Shown piece by piece: positions 1-7,229 of a stretch of DNA of 8,131 nucleotides (positions within the stretch are counted from its first letter, which is position 1; each line of letters begins with the position of its first letter). The stretch is from Candidatus Melainabacteria bacterium (GTDB lineage Bacteria > Cyanobacteriota > Vampirovibrionia > Obscuribacterales > Obscuribacteraceae). A program made the translations under genes and the position numbers. The notes beneath the pieces were generated by a model. The model did not search any database and was not told the origin of the DNA. It worked only from the letters and a program-made list of their open reading frames with translations. The DNA lies in contig JACMKL010000275.1 of NCBI GenBank assembly GCA_014380105.1, forward strand, positions 1-8,131, given 5' to 3'.

Positions 1-27
1 GCAGCGTCCGAGGAGGCGTCAGCGGCT

Positions 28-1020
28 TTGCGCGTTATGCTTGCAAACGTACCTCATCCGCAAATTTCGCCAATCACTGGGTTTCCCACATCAGACTTAG
101 ATCACGTCTGGCCACAATCCCGAAAGACGCAAGGCACAAATTTTGCGTTTTACAGCTTTTGTGCGGTATTGACCGTCATCCTCTACTTCAACACGAGCGG
201 AGCAACAGTTGCGGGAAATCTGTTAATTGCAGCTTTTGTTCTATGCTCAGCTTTTGCGATGGCTTCCTACTATTACTTCATCAACTATCGCAATCATGTC
301 TCGCTCAACGACGAATTGCCACTCTGGAGTCAGCGCCTGCTGCGTGGAATCGCCTTCCTTTTGCCACTCGCACTGATATGCAGCACGGAGGCAATCATTC
401 TTATAAACGTGTTCACTCCGATTCCTTGGCCAACTCAAAGTGCGGTGGTGATTCCAGCGTCATTAAACAATATGACTCTGGCTGGCGAAACTTTCATGGC
501 AAACAAATACTATTACGAAAACAAATTCGATGTCTCAATTGTGCATTTCAAAAATGTCCTGCTCTTCGACCCGAAAAACGAAATCGCGTGCCAGCGAATC
601 TCTGACGCGTACACCAGGACATCTCCAGTTCAGCCGAAACTTTCGATTGAATACGCAGACAAGGCACTCGCCATAAATCCGCGCAATCTCTACGCTCAGT
701 GCACCAAAGCCTATTCACTCAATTGGTTGGACCGCTACAAAGAGGCTCTAGCGCTGTCGCTTGCCGCCTCCAACCAGGCTTCCACGTTTGGTGAGGCATA
801 CGCGACAGCGGCCTACTCATATCGAAAATTGGGTCAATTGGACAGGGCCCTTGTTGCAGCCAACACCCATATGCGTCTTCATGGAAAGGAGTCTCAAGCG
901 TTTGAAATTCGCGCGGCGATTTATGATGCAATGGGTCGAAAGACGGAAGCTTCGGCGGATTGGCGCAAAGTGAGCGAAATGCAGGCGAAGGCGAAGGCGA
1001 ACGCAAAGAAAGGAAGCTAG
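28..1020 (+). CDS. Membrane-anchored TPR protein, paralogue A (start uncertain, may be 5'-partial)
   Basis: Role unknown; TPR domains usually bind other proteins. Residue numbers count from the TTG at 28. Three hydrophobic segments lie at about 38-54, 60-86 and 104-128, followed by TPR-like helix pairs from about 151 to 318. Examples are the repeat around KALAINPRN and the one around YRKLGQLDRALVAAN. Positive charges before helix 1 and in the helix 2-3 loop suggest a cytoplasmic N-terminus and an extracytoplasmic TPR domain. The exact motif LPLWSQ (97-102) recurs in the gene at 3085-4209, and the two proteins align from the WPxxRK motif to the C-terminus, so they are paralogues. Start choice is open: TTG at 28 has AGGAGG at 11-16, ATG at 37 is the alternative, and the frame has no stop back to base 1. 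The paralogue has a much longer N-terminus (about 78 residues before WPxxRK, against about 27 here), so the true start may lie outside the window. The gene converges with 1054-2901 across a 33 bp gap. Confidence 0.85.
   Translation: MRVMLANVPHPQISPITGFPTSDLDHVWPQSRKTQGTNFAFYSFCAVLTVILYFNTSGATVAGNLLIAAFVLCSAFAMASYYYFINYRNHVSLNDELPLWSQRLLRGIAFLLPLALICSTEAIILINVFTPIPWPTQSAVVIPASLNNMTLAGETFMANKYYYENKFDVSIVHFKNVLLFDPKNEIACQRISDAYTRTSPVQPKLSIEYADKALAINPRNLYAQCTKAYSLNWLDRYKEALALSLAASNQASTFGEAYATAAYSYRKLGQLDRALVAANTHMRLHGKESQAFEIRAAIYDAMGRKTEASADWRKVSEMQAKAKANAKKGS
985..1008 (+). repeat. Imperfect hexamer tandem repeat encoding an Ala-Lys tail
   Basis: Four copies of a gcgaag-like hexamer (two exact, then gcgaac and gcaaag) lie at the 3' end of the TPR gene. 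They encode alternating Ala and Lys or Asn (residues 320-327), giving a basic, probably flexible C-terminal tail. The paralogue at 3085-4209 ends without this repeat, so it looks like a local replication-slippage expansion. Confidence 0.6.
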
Positions 1021-1053
1021 GCGCGAGTGCCTCAACGAGAAATTGACTGACAG

Positions 1054-2901
1054 CTACAAATCGGTGAAGCTGGCGGTGCCATAACCAATTACATGGATGG
1101 CATCACGAAATTTTATATCGTCGGCGGCCCTTACCACAAGCTGGCTTTCACCGAAAAGCTGGCAAAGTTTTTTGGTGTGAGAGTGCGAAACTATTTTCTT
1201 GGCGATCTCTTTATCACGGCAGGTATAGATGTTAGCAGTGCCCGTCACTCTGACTGCACCAGCGCCATCCTCAATGTTTCTCAAAAAACTCTGCACTTGT
1301 TCTGGTAGTTCCTGATCGTCATGAGACTCGAGAAATTTCCTGAGGCTCTGAACCTTCAACCCTGCTTCACAGGATACGAGAGCTTTTACGGTGGAAAGCT
1401 CCCAGGTATTTTCTGCAATCAAATCCGAAAACGAATCCAACAATAGAGCATCAGCAATCGACAATTTTCCGTCGACAAGCGTAATGCGTTTGTTTTGTAA
1501 TACTGAAATTCGAGCTGTATTTTTGCTTGTTACGTCAGTATAAATTTCTGATTTATCGAGACAGAAGGCACCTAATTTGTTGATTTTGAAATAGAGCAAA
1601 CCATCATAACGACTGAGGAATGGAAGCTGTTCGGCGCCGAAAATGTTCGCATAATTCTTGGGACCGAAAAGTGGATGTACAAATGCAATATCGATCAAAC
1701 CAAGAGTTGCGATGCATTCCATTAAGCAACAGCGAACGTAGCGATTATGTAAAACATCCCAACGCGTGTCCCAGTATTCCAAAGATCCATAATTAGAAGT
1801 ACCGATATACAACGTTGATGGATTGTGGCTCAACATGAATGAGTTGCCCAGCGCCTGCATAAATTTGAAAAAATTGTCAACGGAAATCCATTTGCCCGAC
1901 GGGCATTCGGCAAGAGTGTTAGCAATTTTCTGACGCCGCTGAGAGGGCGGCGAAAGCGAGCGCTTTGCTCTGCCTGTCTGACCTTTGATTACATCGATGC
2001 GGCGCAATTCGTCCTGGTCGTCACTGGCTAACCAGGCTTTCCAAATTGACTTGACCAGTTTTGGTGGTTCTTGCGAAATTGACGCTGTTCCAGTTTTCGT
2101 AAATGCGAGCTTCTTTCCGGACGCCTTCGCGAGACCAGCCGCCTGCAACAATGACGTCCAGCCATGAGCTTTAATGAAGAACAGCTCCTTTATCGCGCCG
2201 GTCTTAGCCAACGGATAGTAATCACCGCCAATAGTGCTTTCAATGTTTAACAGTGTTTCGGTCGAAAACTTGAATGTCTTATCCGACATTATTAGTTTGC
2301 CCATCTTGATCATGCGCAAAACTGACCAGAGTTCTGCTTGGGCAGGCTCACTACGCTCTACTGTTTCGAGTGGAGTGGCACTGCCTTCTTCAATCGAAGA
2401 GCGGCGCCCATCCGAAACGAAGAAGTTATAACTCTCGGGTAGTTTATCCTGGGATGCAACTGATGGTGGGTCGGGCTTGGGAACGACTTTCAACAATGCG
2501 TTGCGTAGGGTTTTTCGTACGCCATACTTGTTGTATTGTAAATACTGTAGAAAAATTCGCACCGCCATCGGTGCAGACAAATAGCTACTGCGTTGACCGA
2601 AATTTACTCTATCACCGTAAGTCGCTTTAAACCGCTCGGGATCATATCCATAGTCAGAGTGAAGTGCCTCGGCAATTGCCAGTCGCTCGACCTCACTCAA
2701 GCTGTCGTAGATTCCCTTTAAAGCCGGACTGTTAAAATAAGCAGACAAATTTTCTGCGATTTCCGGCTTCCGTCCAGGGGGTTTCTCACCAATAAGATCT
2801 TGATGTAATTTTCGCAATTCATCAAGAGTAAACGCGTCAGTAAGCTCCAGGGTGAGCGCCTGAATGTCCTCGCCTAATTGATTATCGCTCTCTTTCGTCA
2901 T
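1054..2901 (-). CDS. Helicase-associated domain protein (XPB/Ssl2-like accessory module, no helicase motor)
   Basis: Probably a DNA-binding or DNA-repair accessory protein; the exact role is unknown. No Walker A or DExH motif is visible, so it is not itself a helicase. Residues about 25-57 look SAP-like (LRKLHQDLIG, then GRKPEIAENL). Residues about 230-272 look like a winged helix, with a Trp-Thr-Ser-Leu-Leu then Ala-Gly-Leu pattern. A second such region (about 320-450) includes the GLIDIAFVHP segment. The last ~150 residues (about 462-610) fit the Helicase_C_3 (PF13625-type) pattern: LRKFLESHDDQELPEQVQSF, then AVRVTG, then a final IHVIGYG. Comparable stand-alone proteins lie next to an XPB-type helicase gene in actinobacteria, but none is in this window. 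The ATG at 2901 is well supported: an in-frame TGA lies 14 codons upstream with no start codon between. No clear Shine-Dalgarno is seen. It is divergent from 3085-4209. The C-terminal assignment is fairly sure; the N-terminal domains are tentative. Confidence 0.85.
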   Translation of the reverse strand: MTKESDNQLGEDIQALTLELTDAFTLDELRKLHQDLIGEKPPGRKPEIAENLSAYFNSPALKGIYDSLSEVERLAIAEALHSDYGYDPERFKATYGDRVNFGQRSSYLSAPMAVRIFLQYLQYNKYGVRKTLRNALLKVVPKPDPPSVASQDKLPESYNFFVSDGRRSSIEEGSATPLETVERSEPAQAELWSVLRMIKMGKLIMSDKTFKFSTETLLNIESTIGGDYYPLAKTGAIKELFFIKAHGWTSLLQAAGLAKASGKKLAFTKTGTASISQEPPKLVKSIWKAWLASDDQDELRRIDVIKGQTGRAKRSLSPPSQRRQKIANTLAECPSGKWISVDNFFKFMQALGNSFMLSHNPSTLYIGTSNYGSLEYWDTRWDVLHNRYVRCCLMECIATLGLIDIAFVHPLFGPKNYANIFGAEQLPFLSRYDGLLYFKINKLGAFCLDKSEIYTDVTSKNTARISVLQNKRITLVDGKLSIADALLLDSFSDLIAENTWELSTVKALVSCEAGLKVQSLRKFLESHDDQELPEQVQSFLRNIEDGAGAVRVTGTANIYTCRDKEIAKKIVSHSHTKKLCQLFGESQLVVRAADDIKFRDAIHVIGYGTASFTDL

Positions 2902-3084
2902 CGCTGACGCTAATAATAACCTGGGATGTAGCGCACAGGATCAAAGCCGCCATGTCATTATGAACATAGTCATTTTCCAGTATTTACCCCGGTTACCTCT
3001 GACCTGCGGTTGGGTTATTGTAGGTAAAGAAACTGCTTACAAAGTTTATTTTGCATCGGGCGCCAAACGTCCGGTTCAGGTTTT
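2902..3084. promoter_or_regulatory. Divergent intergenic region carrying the promoters of both flanking genes
   Basis: These 183 bp separate the starts of the helicase-associated gene (-) and TPR paralogue B (+), so promoters for both must lie here or within the genes. I find no convincing paired -35/-10 boxes. The best -10-like hexamer is CATAAT on the - strand (2957-2962), without a good -35. On the + strand TACAAA (3038-3043) is a weak candidate. An imperfect inverted pair (ttacct at 2993-2998, aggtaa at 3022-3027) has a 23-base loop and is probably chance. No riboswitch or RNA gene is recognised. Confidence 0.5.
2951..2974. repeat. Short imperfect direct repeat in the divergent promoter region
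   Basis: catgtcatt (2951-2959) and catagtcatt (2965-2974) are spaced 14 bp start to start. They overlap the best - strand -10-like hexamer (2957-2962). Short direct repeats in such a place can be regulator half-sites, but the unit is short enough that chance cannot be excluded. Confidence 0.25.
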
Positions 3085-4209
3085 ATGTGCCCAGAAACTG
3101 AAATCCATATTGAATCCAAATTAGAGCCACGCCTCGTCGAGGTGGAAGAAGTTGTGCATCAAGTCGGCACTGTTGCGCCTCTACTGGATGAATCAAAGAC
3201 TGAAGACAAAACAACTGTTGGAGCACAAACAACAGTAACTACAGCACCAAAAATAATAACAACACCGAACAGTGATGAAATCGACCCGAAATATCTGCTG
3301 ATAGACAGAGAATGCGACTGGCCAAAAACGCGTAAGCTACAGTTGTTTAACGCGTTTTATTTTGGTCTCTGCGGAATATTTTTTGTTCCCCTAGCGCTCC
3401 GTTTAAAAGATCTGGCACCAACTATTTGCTTTGCCGCTTGCGCTTTTCTGACCGCGGTGTCGTGCCTCTATCTTGCCAAACATCGCCTTCACTCAACAGT
3501 CAACACCCAACTACCGCTCTGGAGTCAAGAATCACTGCGGGCACTCGCTCTAGGATTACCACTCACCGTGCTGAGTTACGTGACTTATTACTACGCAGAG
3601 GTGCCGAAGGGCGCGACTTTTGTTTACGAATCCGCAGGTACATATACACCCGCACCAGAAGTCGCAGCTCCCGTCCTTACTTTTGACCAGAAATTGGTTC
3701 TTGCTCAGAAATACTACGATGACGACAATTACACTCAGGCGCGACCGCTGTACCAAGAAATCGTAAACGAAGATCCATATCACGCGCTTGCACTGGAGAA
3801 TCTCGCAGAGTGTTATTACCATTCTTATATGAAAAATAGCAACGAAAACGCTCTCGTATACGCAAATAGAGCTTTGGCGATCGCGCCAACCAGCCCACAT
3901 ACAGTCGAAGTGAAGGCTTTGGTTTTGAACCAGATGAAGCGCTTTAGAGAAGCATTGCCGGTCGCAAGATTAGCAACGAAGTTATATCCCAATTCTGGCA
4001 GGTCTTTCGAAGCGCTGGCAACTTCAGAAAAGGCTTTAGGTCACTACAACGAAGCGCTTCAAGCGGACAATCAACATGTGAAATTGCATTCGAATGAAGC
4101 AAGTGCAATTGCCGATAGAATCGATACGCTCAAGAAATTGCATCGGAATACAGATGCGGACACGAAAGCTTTGGCGAAATTGAATGCAGACGCTTTTGCC
4201 CGTCACTAG
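3085..4209 (+). CDS. Membrane-anchored TPR protein, paralogue B
   Basis: Role unknown; probably a scaffold with an extracytoplasmic TPR domain. The 374 residues divide into three parts. The N-terminal tail (1-80) is acidic then Thr-rich and probably disordered. Three membrane segments follow at about 87-106, 112-131 and 151-170, and TPR-like helices run from about 200 to 365. The first repeat is KLVLAQKYYDDDNYTQARPL, and the next includes NRALAIAPTSPHTVEVKALV. LPLWSQ (143-148) before helix 3, the WPKTRK motif before helix 1 and colinear TPRs mark it as a paralogue of the gene at 28-1020. Basic residues before helix 1 (KTRK) and between helices 2 and 3 (KHRLH) predict N-terminus inside and TPRs outside. 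No cleavable signal peptide is seen. The ATG start is supported by an in-frame TAA at 3025-3027 with no start codon between; the Shine-Dalgarno is weak (AGG four bases upstream). It converges on 4206-7199, sharing CTAG. Confidence 0.9.
   Translation: MCPETEIHIESKLEPRLVEVEEVVHQVGTVAPLLDESKTEDKTTVGAQTTVTTAPKIITTPNSDEIDPKYLLIDRECDWPKTRKLQLFNAFYFGLCGIFFVPLALRLKDLAPTICFAACAFLTAVSCLYLAKHRLHSTVNTQLPLWSQESLRALALGLPLTVLSYVTYYYAEVPKGATFVYESAGTYTPAPEVAAPVLTFDQKLVLAQKYYDDDNYTQARPLYQEIVNEDPYHALALENLAECYYHSYMKNSNENALVYANRALAIAPTSPHTVEVKALVLNQMKRFREALPVARLATKLYPNSGRSFEALATSEKALGHYNEALQADNQHVKLHSNEASAIADRIDTLKKLHRNTDADTKALAKLNADAFARH
4206..4209. other. Convergent stop-codon overlap (CTAG)
   Basis: The palindrome CTAG holds the TAG stop of the + strand TPR gene (4207-4209) and the TAG stop of the - strand membrane protein gene (4206-4208). 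The coding regions therefore overlap by four bases with no intergenic space. Any terminator must lie inside the opposing gene, so the 3' ends of the two transcripts are expected to be complementary. Confidence 0.9.
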
Positions 4210-7199
4210 CGCTTCTCTAAACGCTGAATAATCGCTGCCATCTCCCACTGTTCTTTTCCGATCTCGGAGGGGCTGGTATAGAGCGTGTAGAATTCGGTTT
4301 TAGCACCAGATGGCACAAGGACAGTCAGTCCAGACATTGTTATAACGGGCTGCGACTTCGGAATTTCATACGAAAATTGACAGCAAATTGCGTCCGTGCG
4401 ATATCTCCCCCAGGATTCAATAGAAACTACAGACAAATTTTGATAGACGCCACTCGAGGTTGCGGCGGCAAGCAATTTTTTGAGTAAGGCTTTGACGCCT
4501 TCGGGCTCAGAAGGCAAACTGCCTATTTGTAACATCGACATTCCGGCACCAAGACCTTTACGCACAAAAGTGGAGCTTTGGGGTTGTGGCATTCCCGCAG
4601 CATCAGCTTGTTGTTGCCATATTTCTGGAATAGAAACTGAACGGGCTAAAGACGGAATTTCACGACTGGCAAATTTCAGATTGCTCTGAAGCACTGTGAG
4701 TGGAATTAAAATCATTTCTGCGAGTATCAACAGTGATACAAGTGTCTTTGGTGACAAAAGTGCAGTCTTCTCCTTTCGCTCCCCTTGCTGAAGTGCCTCG
4801 CTTTCACACTCGGTGATTTGTGGTAGGCATAGTGCCACCACGAGAATGAAAAAACCGCCGAGGATGGACATGTACATGTAGAGGGTATTGCATGCCCTCA
4901 GGTAGGTTTCGTATTCAGCGTATGACCAGGAGATCAGGAAGTGAGTTAAGGCTGCAGCAGGCACGGCAAACAAGAAGTTTCGAAGCTTGTTACTACCATA
5001 GAGTTGCGAAACACCCAGAATTAGCGCTGGAATCCAATAGACAAGATAGGACTGAAACAGAGCACAGTTGAACGTCAGCTCTTGAACACACGGTGCAATA
5101 TAGGCGCGCACTTCGGGAGGTACAGGAAGTTCCACAAGTGTTTTTGAAAACGAGGCGATGCCACTAGCAAACGCTACCAAAACGAAAAGCACCGCCACAG
5201 AACGACTAGAATTTGCACGAATTTTCTTACTGCAACATACATAAATCAAGGACAGCAGTGAAACATAAAGCACCGCTCGCAGTGCGTACCAGCTATCTGG
5301 AATGACAAGGTCAATATTTGCGTTTCCCGTAGATCGCATTAATTCAAGTTGTTTGTTTGCCACCAGCATAAGCCCAGGGATGGACCAACCAGCTCCAGCA
5401 AGTTTCTCAAGAGCATTAAAACAAAATGCGGCGAGCGCGCCAAGCGAGAACAATCCTAATAATGAAGAGACTTTGACAGGAAGCTGTTCAATACGGCGAG
5501 CAGTCCATACTAAAAAGTAGTACGGCAATCCGACATCAATGACTCCGCGGAACATCGTCAGAAAAAGTTCGTTCATCAGTTTGAAATCTTTGCATGCAGA
5601 CCTTGCATGTATGTCGAGCAATGCAATGGTGGCAATTCCGCTGTAGATGGCGAGACGCCCAGCAGCTGGCCATGCAGGCGATGAACGACTGCTTAAATCC
5701 CATCCGACAGTGTGCATTAGCCAGAGAAGCCAGATTGCGAACAGAAAAAGTGCTGTCGTAGAATGACTTAGTGGTCTGGCGAACGACGACATCTGAAAAA
5801 CATATTCCGCAGTTAACAGAGCAGCCAGGGTAGTGAGAAATAAGAGTCGAGTCAGAACTTCGGCGTTAAGGCGTCTCTGAATAACCAGAACCAAAACCAC
5901 TAAGGCATCAAACAAAAGAACCCAACTCAGCCAATGCACTGTCATTGTATTGAGCGGATTGCTCCAGATATAAGGTTTGGTTGCAGCGTAAATTTGATAG
6001 AAAAATGGCAGAGTGGCAATTAAAGTTTTATCTGTAGCGGAGGAAAGGTAAAAACAAACTCGCTCACTGTAAGCAGCGAAAAGACTGGCTATGAGTGTGA
6101 GAAGAATTAGTGGATTTAGAAAAACGGGAGGAAGCATGCTGCCAATGGATGATGCGACAATTTTGCTGCTGCCCATAAGTTTGTGCAGGATGCCCACGCC
6201 AATGAAATACCAGAGCGGCCAGAGATAACCATTGGTGAGAGAAAGCGACGAAATTAGCATGCCGCCAGATTGAGCGAGACTGCCGCGAGAAGCGCCGGCG
6301 AGAAGAAAAACAGTCAAAAGGATCGTGACGGCCCAGGCGTTTACCACCATGCCCGCATTCTGAATGTTTGTATCAGGCTTCTGAGCAAGCGCTGTTGAGC
6401 GTGCATAACTCAGGCACAGTAATCCGAGAATAATTCCCAGAAGGGCACCACCACCGATACTAATTGCAGGTCCTGGCAAATTGATTACGGTAGCAAGATA
6501 AGGTCTGATCGGCGTCAAAATCATAAGCGGGATACCTGCTGCAATCCCCACTATTGAAGCGTTCAAAAATCCCCTGGCTGCGTCAGTGGCAGTATTTGCT
6601 TTCTGACGATATTCACAGAACACAAGCGAAACAAGAATAGCAATTGGCATTGCCGCGTTGAAAAAGCTGCGCGGTAAAAGAACAACGCATGTTGTCAAAA
6701 AATATGCTGCACCCACTGCAAAGACGGCAAAGATGATCCGATTGGATCTCGCCGCTCCAGTCAGAAGTGCAGCCCATGCGCAAGGTAAAACTAACAACCA
6801 GAGAGCCACAGACCAGGCCGGAGCAGTGCCGTTAAAACCCGAAAACGATTCGATGTTTACCGGCAACAAATTGTATTGAGTAAACGGAATCAGCACGCAC
6901 ATCACGGCGCAAAGCTGGAAAAGTGGTTTGAGCAGCGAGACTGTTTCTGGTGGTGCTTCTGTCAGATCAAGGCGATCTTTAGAATAAGTACGCCAATAGA
7001 AACGCTCGAAGATCTTCCAGAATGATTTGAAAAACGAGTTGGCAGCTAGCTTCTCGCGAAAGGGCTTAAGAACTGGAAGATTAGCGACATAGAGAAACGG
7101 CTTCGCCAGCAAATCAGCGATCCAAACCAGGGGTGGAAATAAGCCCGCCAGGTAATTACCAAACTTTCTGAGCGTGGCGATAATCTGGACGAAGTTCAT
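4206..7199 (-). CDS. Very large polytopic membrane protein, unknown function, soluble C-terminal domain
   Basis: I do not recognise the family. The 997 residues comprise four parts. First is a semi-hydrophobic N-terminal stretch (about 15-45). A basic, aromatic segment follows (about 46-75, including FWKIFERFYWRTYSKDR). Then come roughly 20 hydrophobic helices between about 88 and 838. Last is a soluble C-terminal domain (about 840-997). A charged loop at about 794-815 (ECESEALQQGERKEK) precedes the last helix. The C-terminal end (SGLTVLVPSGAKTEFYTLY, then IIQRLE) resembles the tail of PsbP/DcrB-like folds, but only weakly. There is no ATP-binding cassette, transporter signature or glycosyltransferase motif that I can name. 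The ATG at 7199 is supported by an in-frame TGA three codons upstream. The Shine-Dalgarno is weak. It lies 30 bp downstream of the PRiA4_ORF3 gene on the same strand, so an operon is likely. It could be a polytopic transporter, an exporter component or an envelope assembly protein; none is proven. Confidence 0.9.
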   Translation of the reverse strand: MNFVQIIATLRKFGNYLAGLFPPLVWIADLLAKPFLYVANLPVLKPFREKLAANSFFKSFWKIFERFYWRTYSKDRLDLTEAPPETVSLLKPLFQLCAVMCVLIPFTQYNLLPVNIESFSGFNGTAPAWSVALWLLVLPCAWAALLTGAARSNRIIFAVFAVGAAYFLTTCVVLLPRSFFNAAMPIAILVSLVFCEYRQKANTATDAARGFLNASIVGIAAGIPLMILTPIRPYLATVINLPGPAISIGGGALLGIILGLLCLSYARSTALAQKPDTNIQNAGMVVNAWAVTILLTVFLLAGASRGSLAQSGGMLISSLSLTNGYLWPLWYFIGVGILHKLMGSSKIVASSIGSMLPPVFLNPLILLTLIASLFAAYSERVCFYLSSATDKTLIATLPFFYQIYAATKPYIWSNPLNTMTVHWLSWVLLFDALVVLVLVIQRRLNAEVLTRLLFLTTLAALLTAEYVFQMSSFARPLSHSTTALFLFAIWLLWLMHTVGWDLSSRSSPAWPAAGRLAIYSGIATIALLDIHARSACKDFKLMNELFLTMFRGVIDVGLPYYFLVWTARRIEQLPVKVSSLLGLFSLGALAAFCFNALEKLAGAGWSIPGLMLVANKQLELMRSTGNANIDLVIPDSWYALRAVLYVSLLSLIYVCCSKKIRANSSRSVAVLFVLVAFASGIASFSKTLVELPVPPEVRAYIAPCVQELTFNCALFQSYLVYWIPALILGVSQLYGSNKLRNFLFAVPAAALTHFLISWSYAEYETYLRACNTLYMYMSILGGFFILVVALCLPQITECESEALQQGERKEKTALLSPKTLVSLLILAEMILIPLTVLQSNLKFASREIPSLARSVSIPEIWQQQADAAGMPQPQSSTFVRKGLGAGMSMLQIGSLPSEPEGVKALLKKLLAAATSSGVYQNLSVVSIESWGRYRTDAICCQFSYEIPKSQPVITMSGLTVLVPSGAKTEFYTLYTSPSEIGKEQWEMAAIIQRLEKR

Positions 7200-7207
7200 A
7201 GATTCTC

Positions 7208-7221
7208 AGCGATAGCGATAG
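7208..7221 (-). repeat. Two-copy hexamer repeat in the ribosome-binding region of the large membrane gene
   Basis: agcgat occurs twice in tandem (7208-7219) followed by ag, in the short gap upstream of the 7199 start. On the - strand it reads as repeated atcgct, where a Shine-Dalgarno would be expected. The only purine-rich stretch nearer the start is GAGAA. It may be chance. Confidence 0.35.
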
Positions 7222-7229
7222 AATTAAAT

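Noticed and set aside
159..605. 148-codon + strand frame with many Cys and His residues
   Set aside because: It overlaps TPR paralogue A in a different frame. The Cys residues do not form a metal-binding pattern, and the real gene has clear membrane and TPR features.
1021..1053. Possible terminator between the two convergent genes
   Set aside because: The 33 bp gap has no GC-rich hairpin followed by a T-run on either strand.
1054..2901. Anti-phage defence gene, since helicase-related proteins occur in defence islands
   Set aside because: There is no helicase motor, nuclease, methyltransferase or other defence gene in the window; a defence role would be guesswork.
2993..3027. Inverted repeat ttacct / aggtaa as a hairpin or operator
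   Set aside because: Only six base pairs with a 23-base loop; likely by chance in a stretch of this length.
3426..3686. Open reading frame of 86 codons on the + strand in another frame
   Set aside because: It lies inside TPR paralogue B, and its translation is Arg/Ser-rich with no domain pattern: a shadow of the real gene.
3556..3900. 114-codon - strand frame opposite TPR paralogue B
   Set aside because: Antisense to a well-supported gene, with no recognisable domain or start signal.
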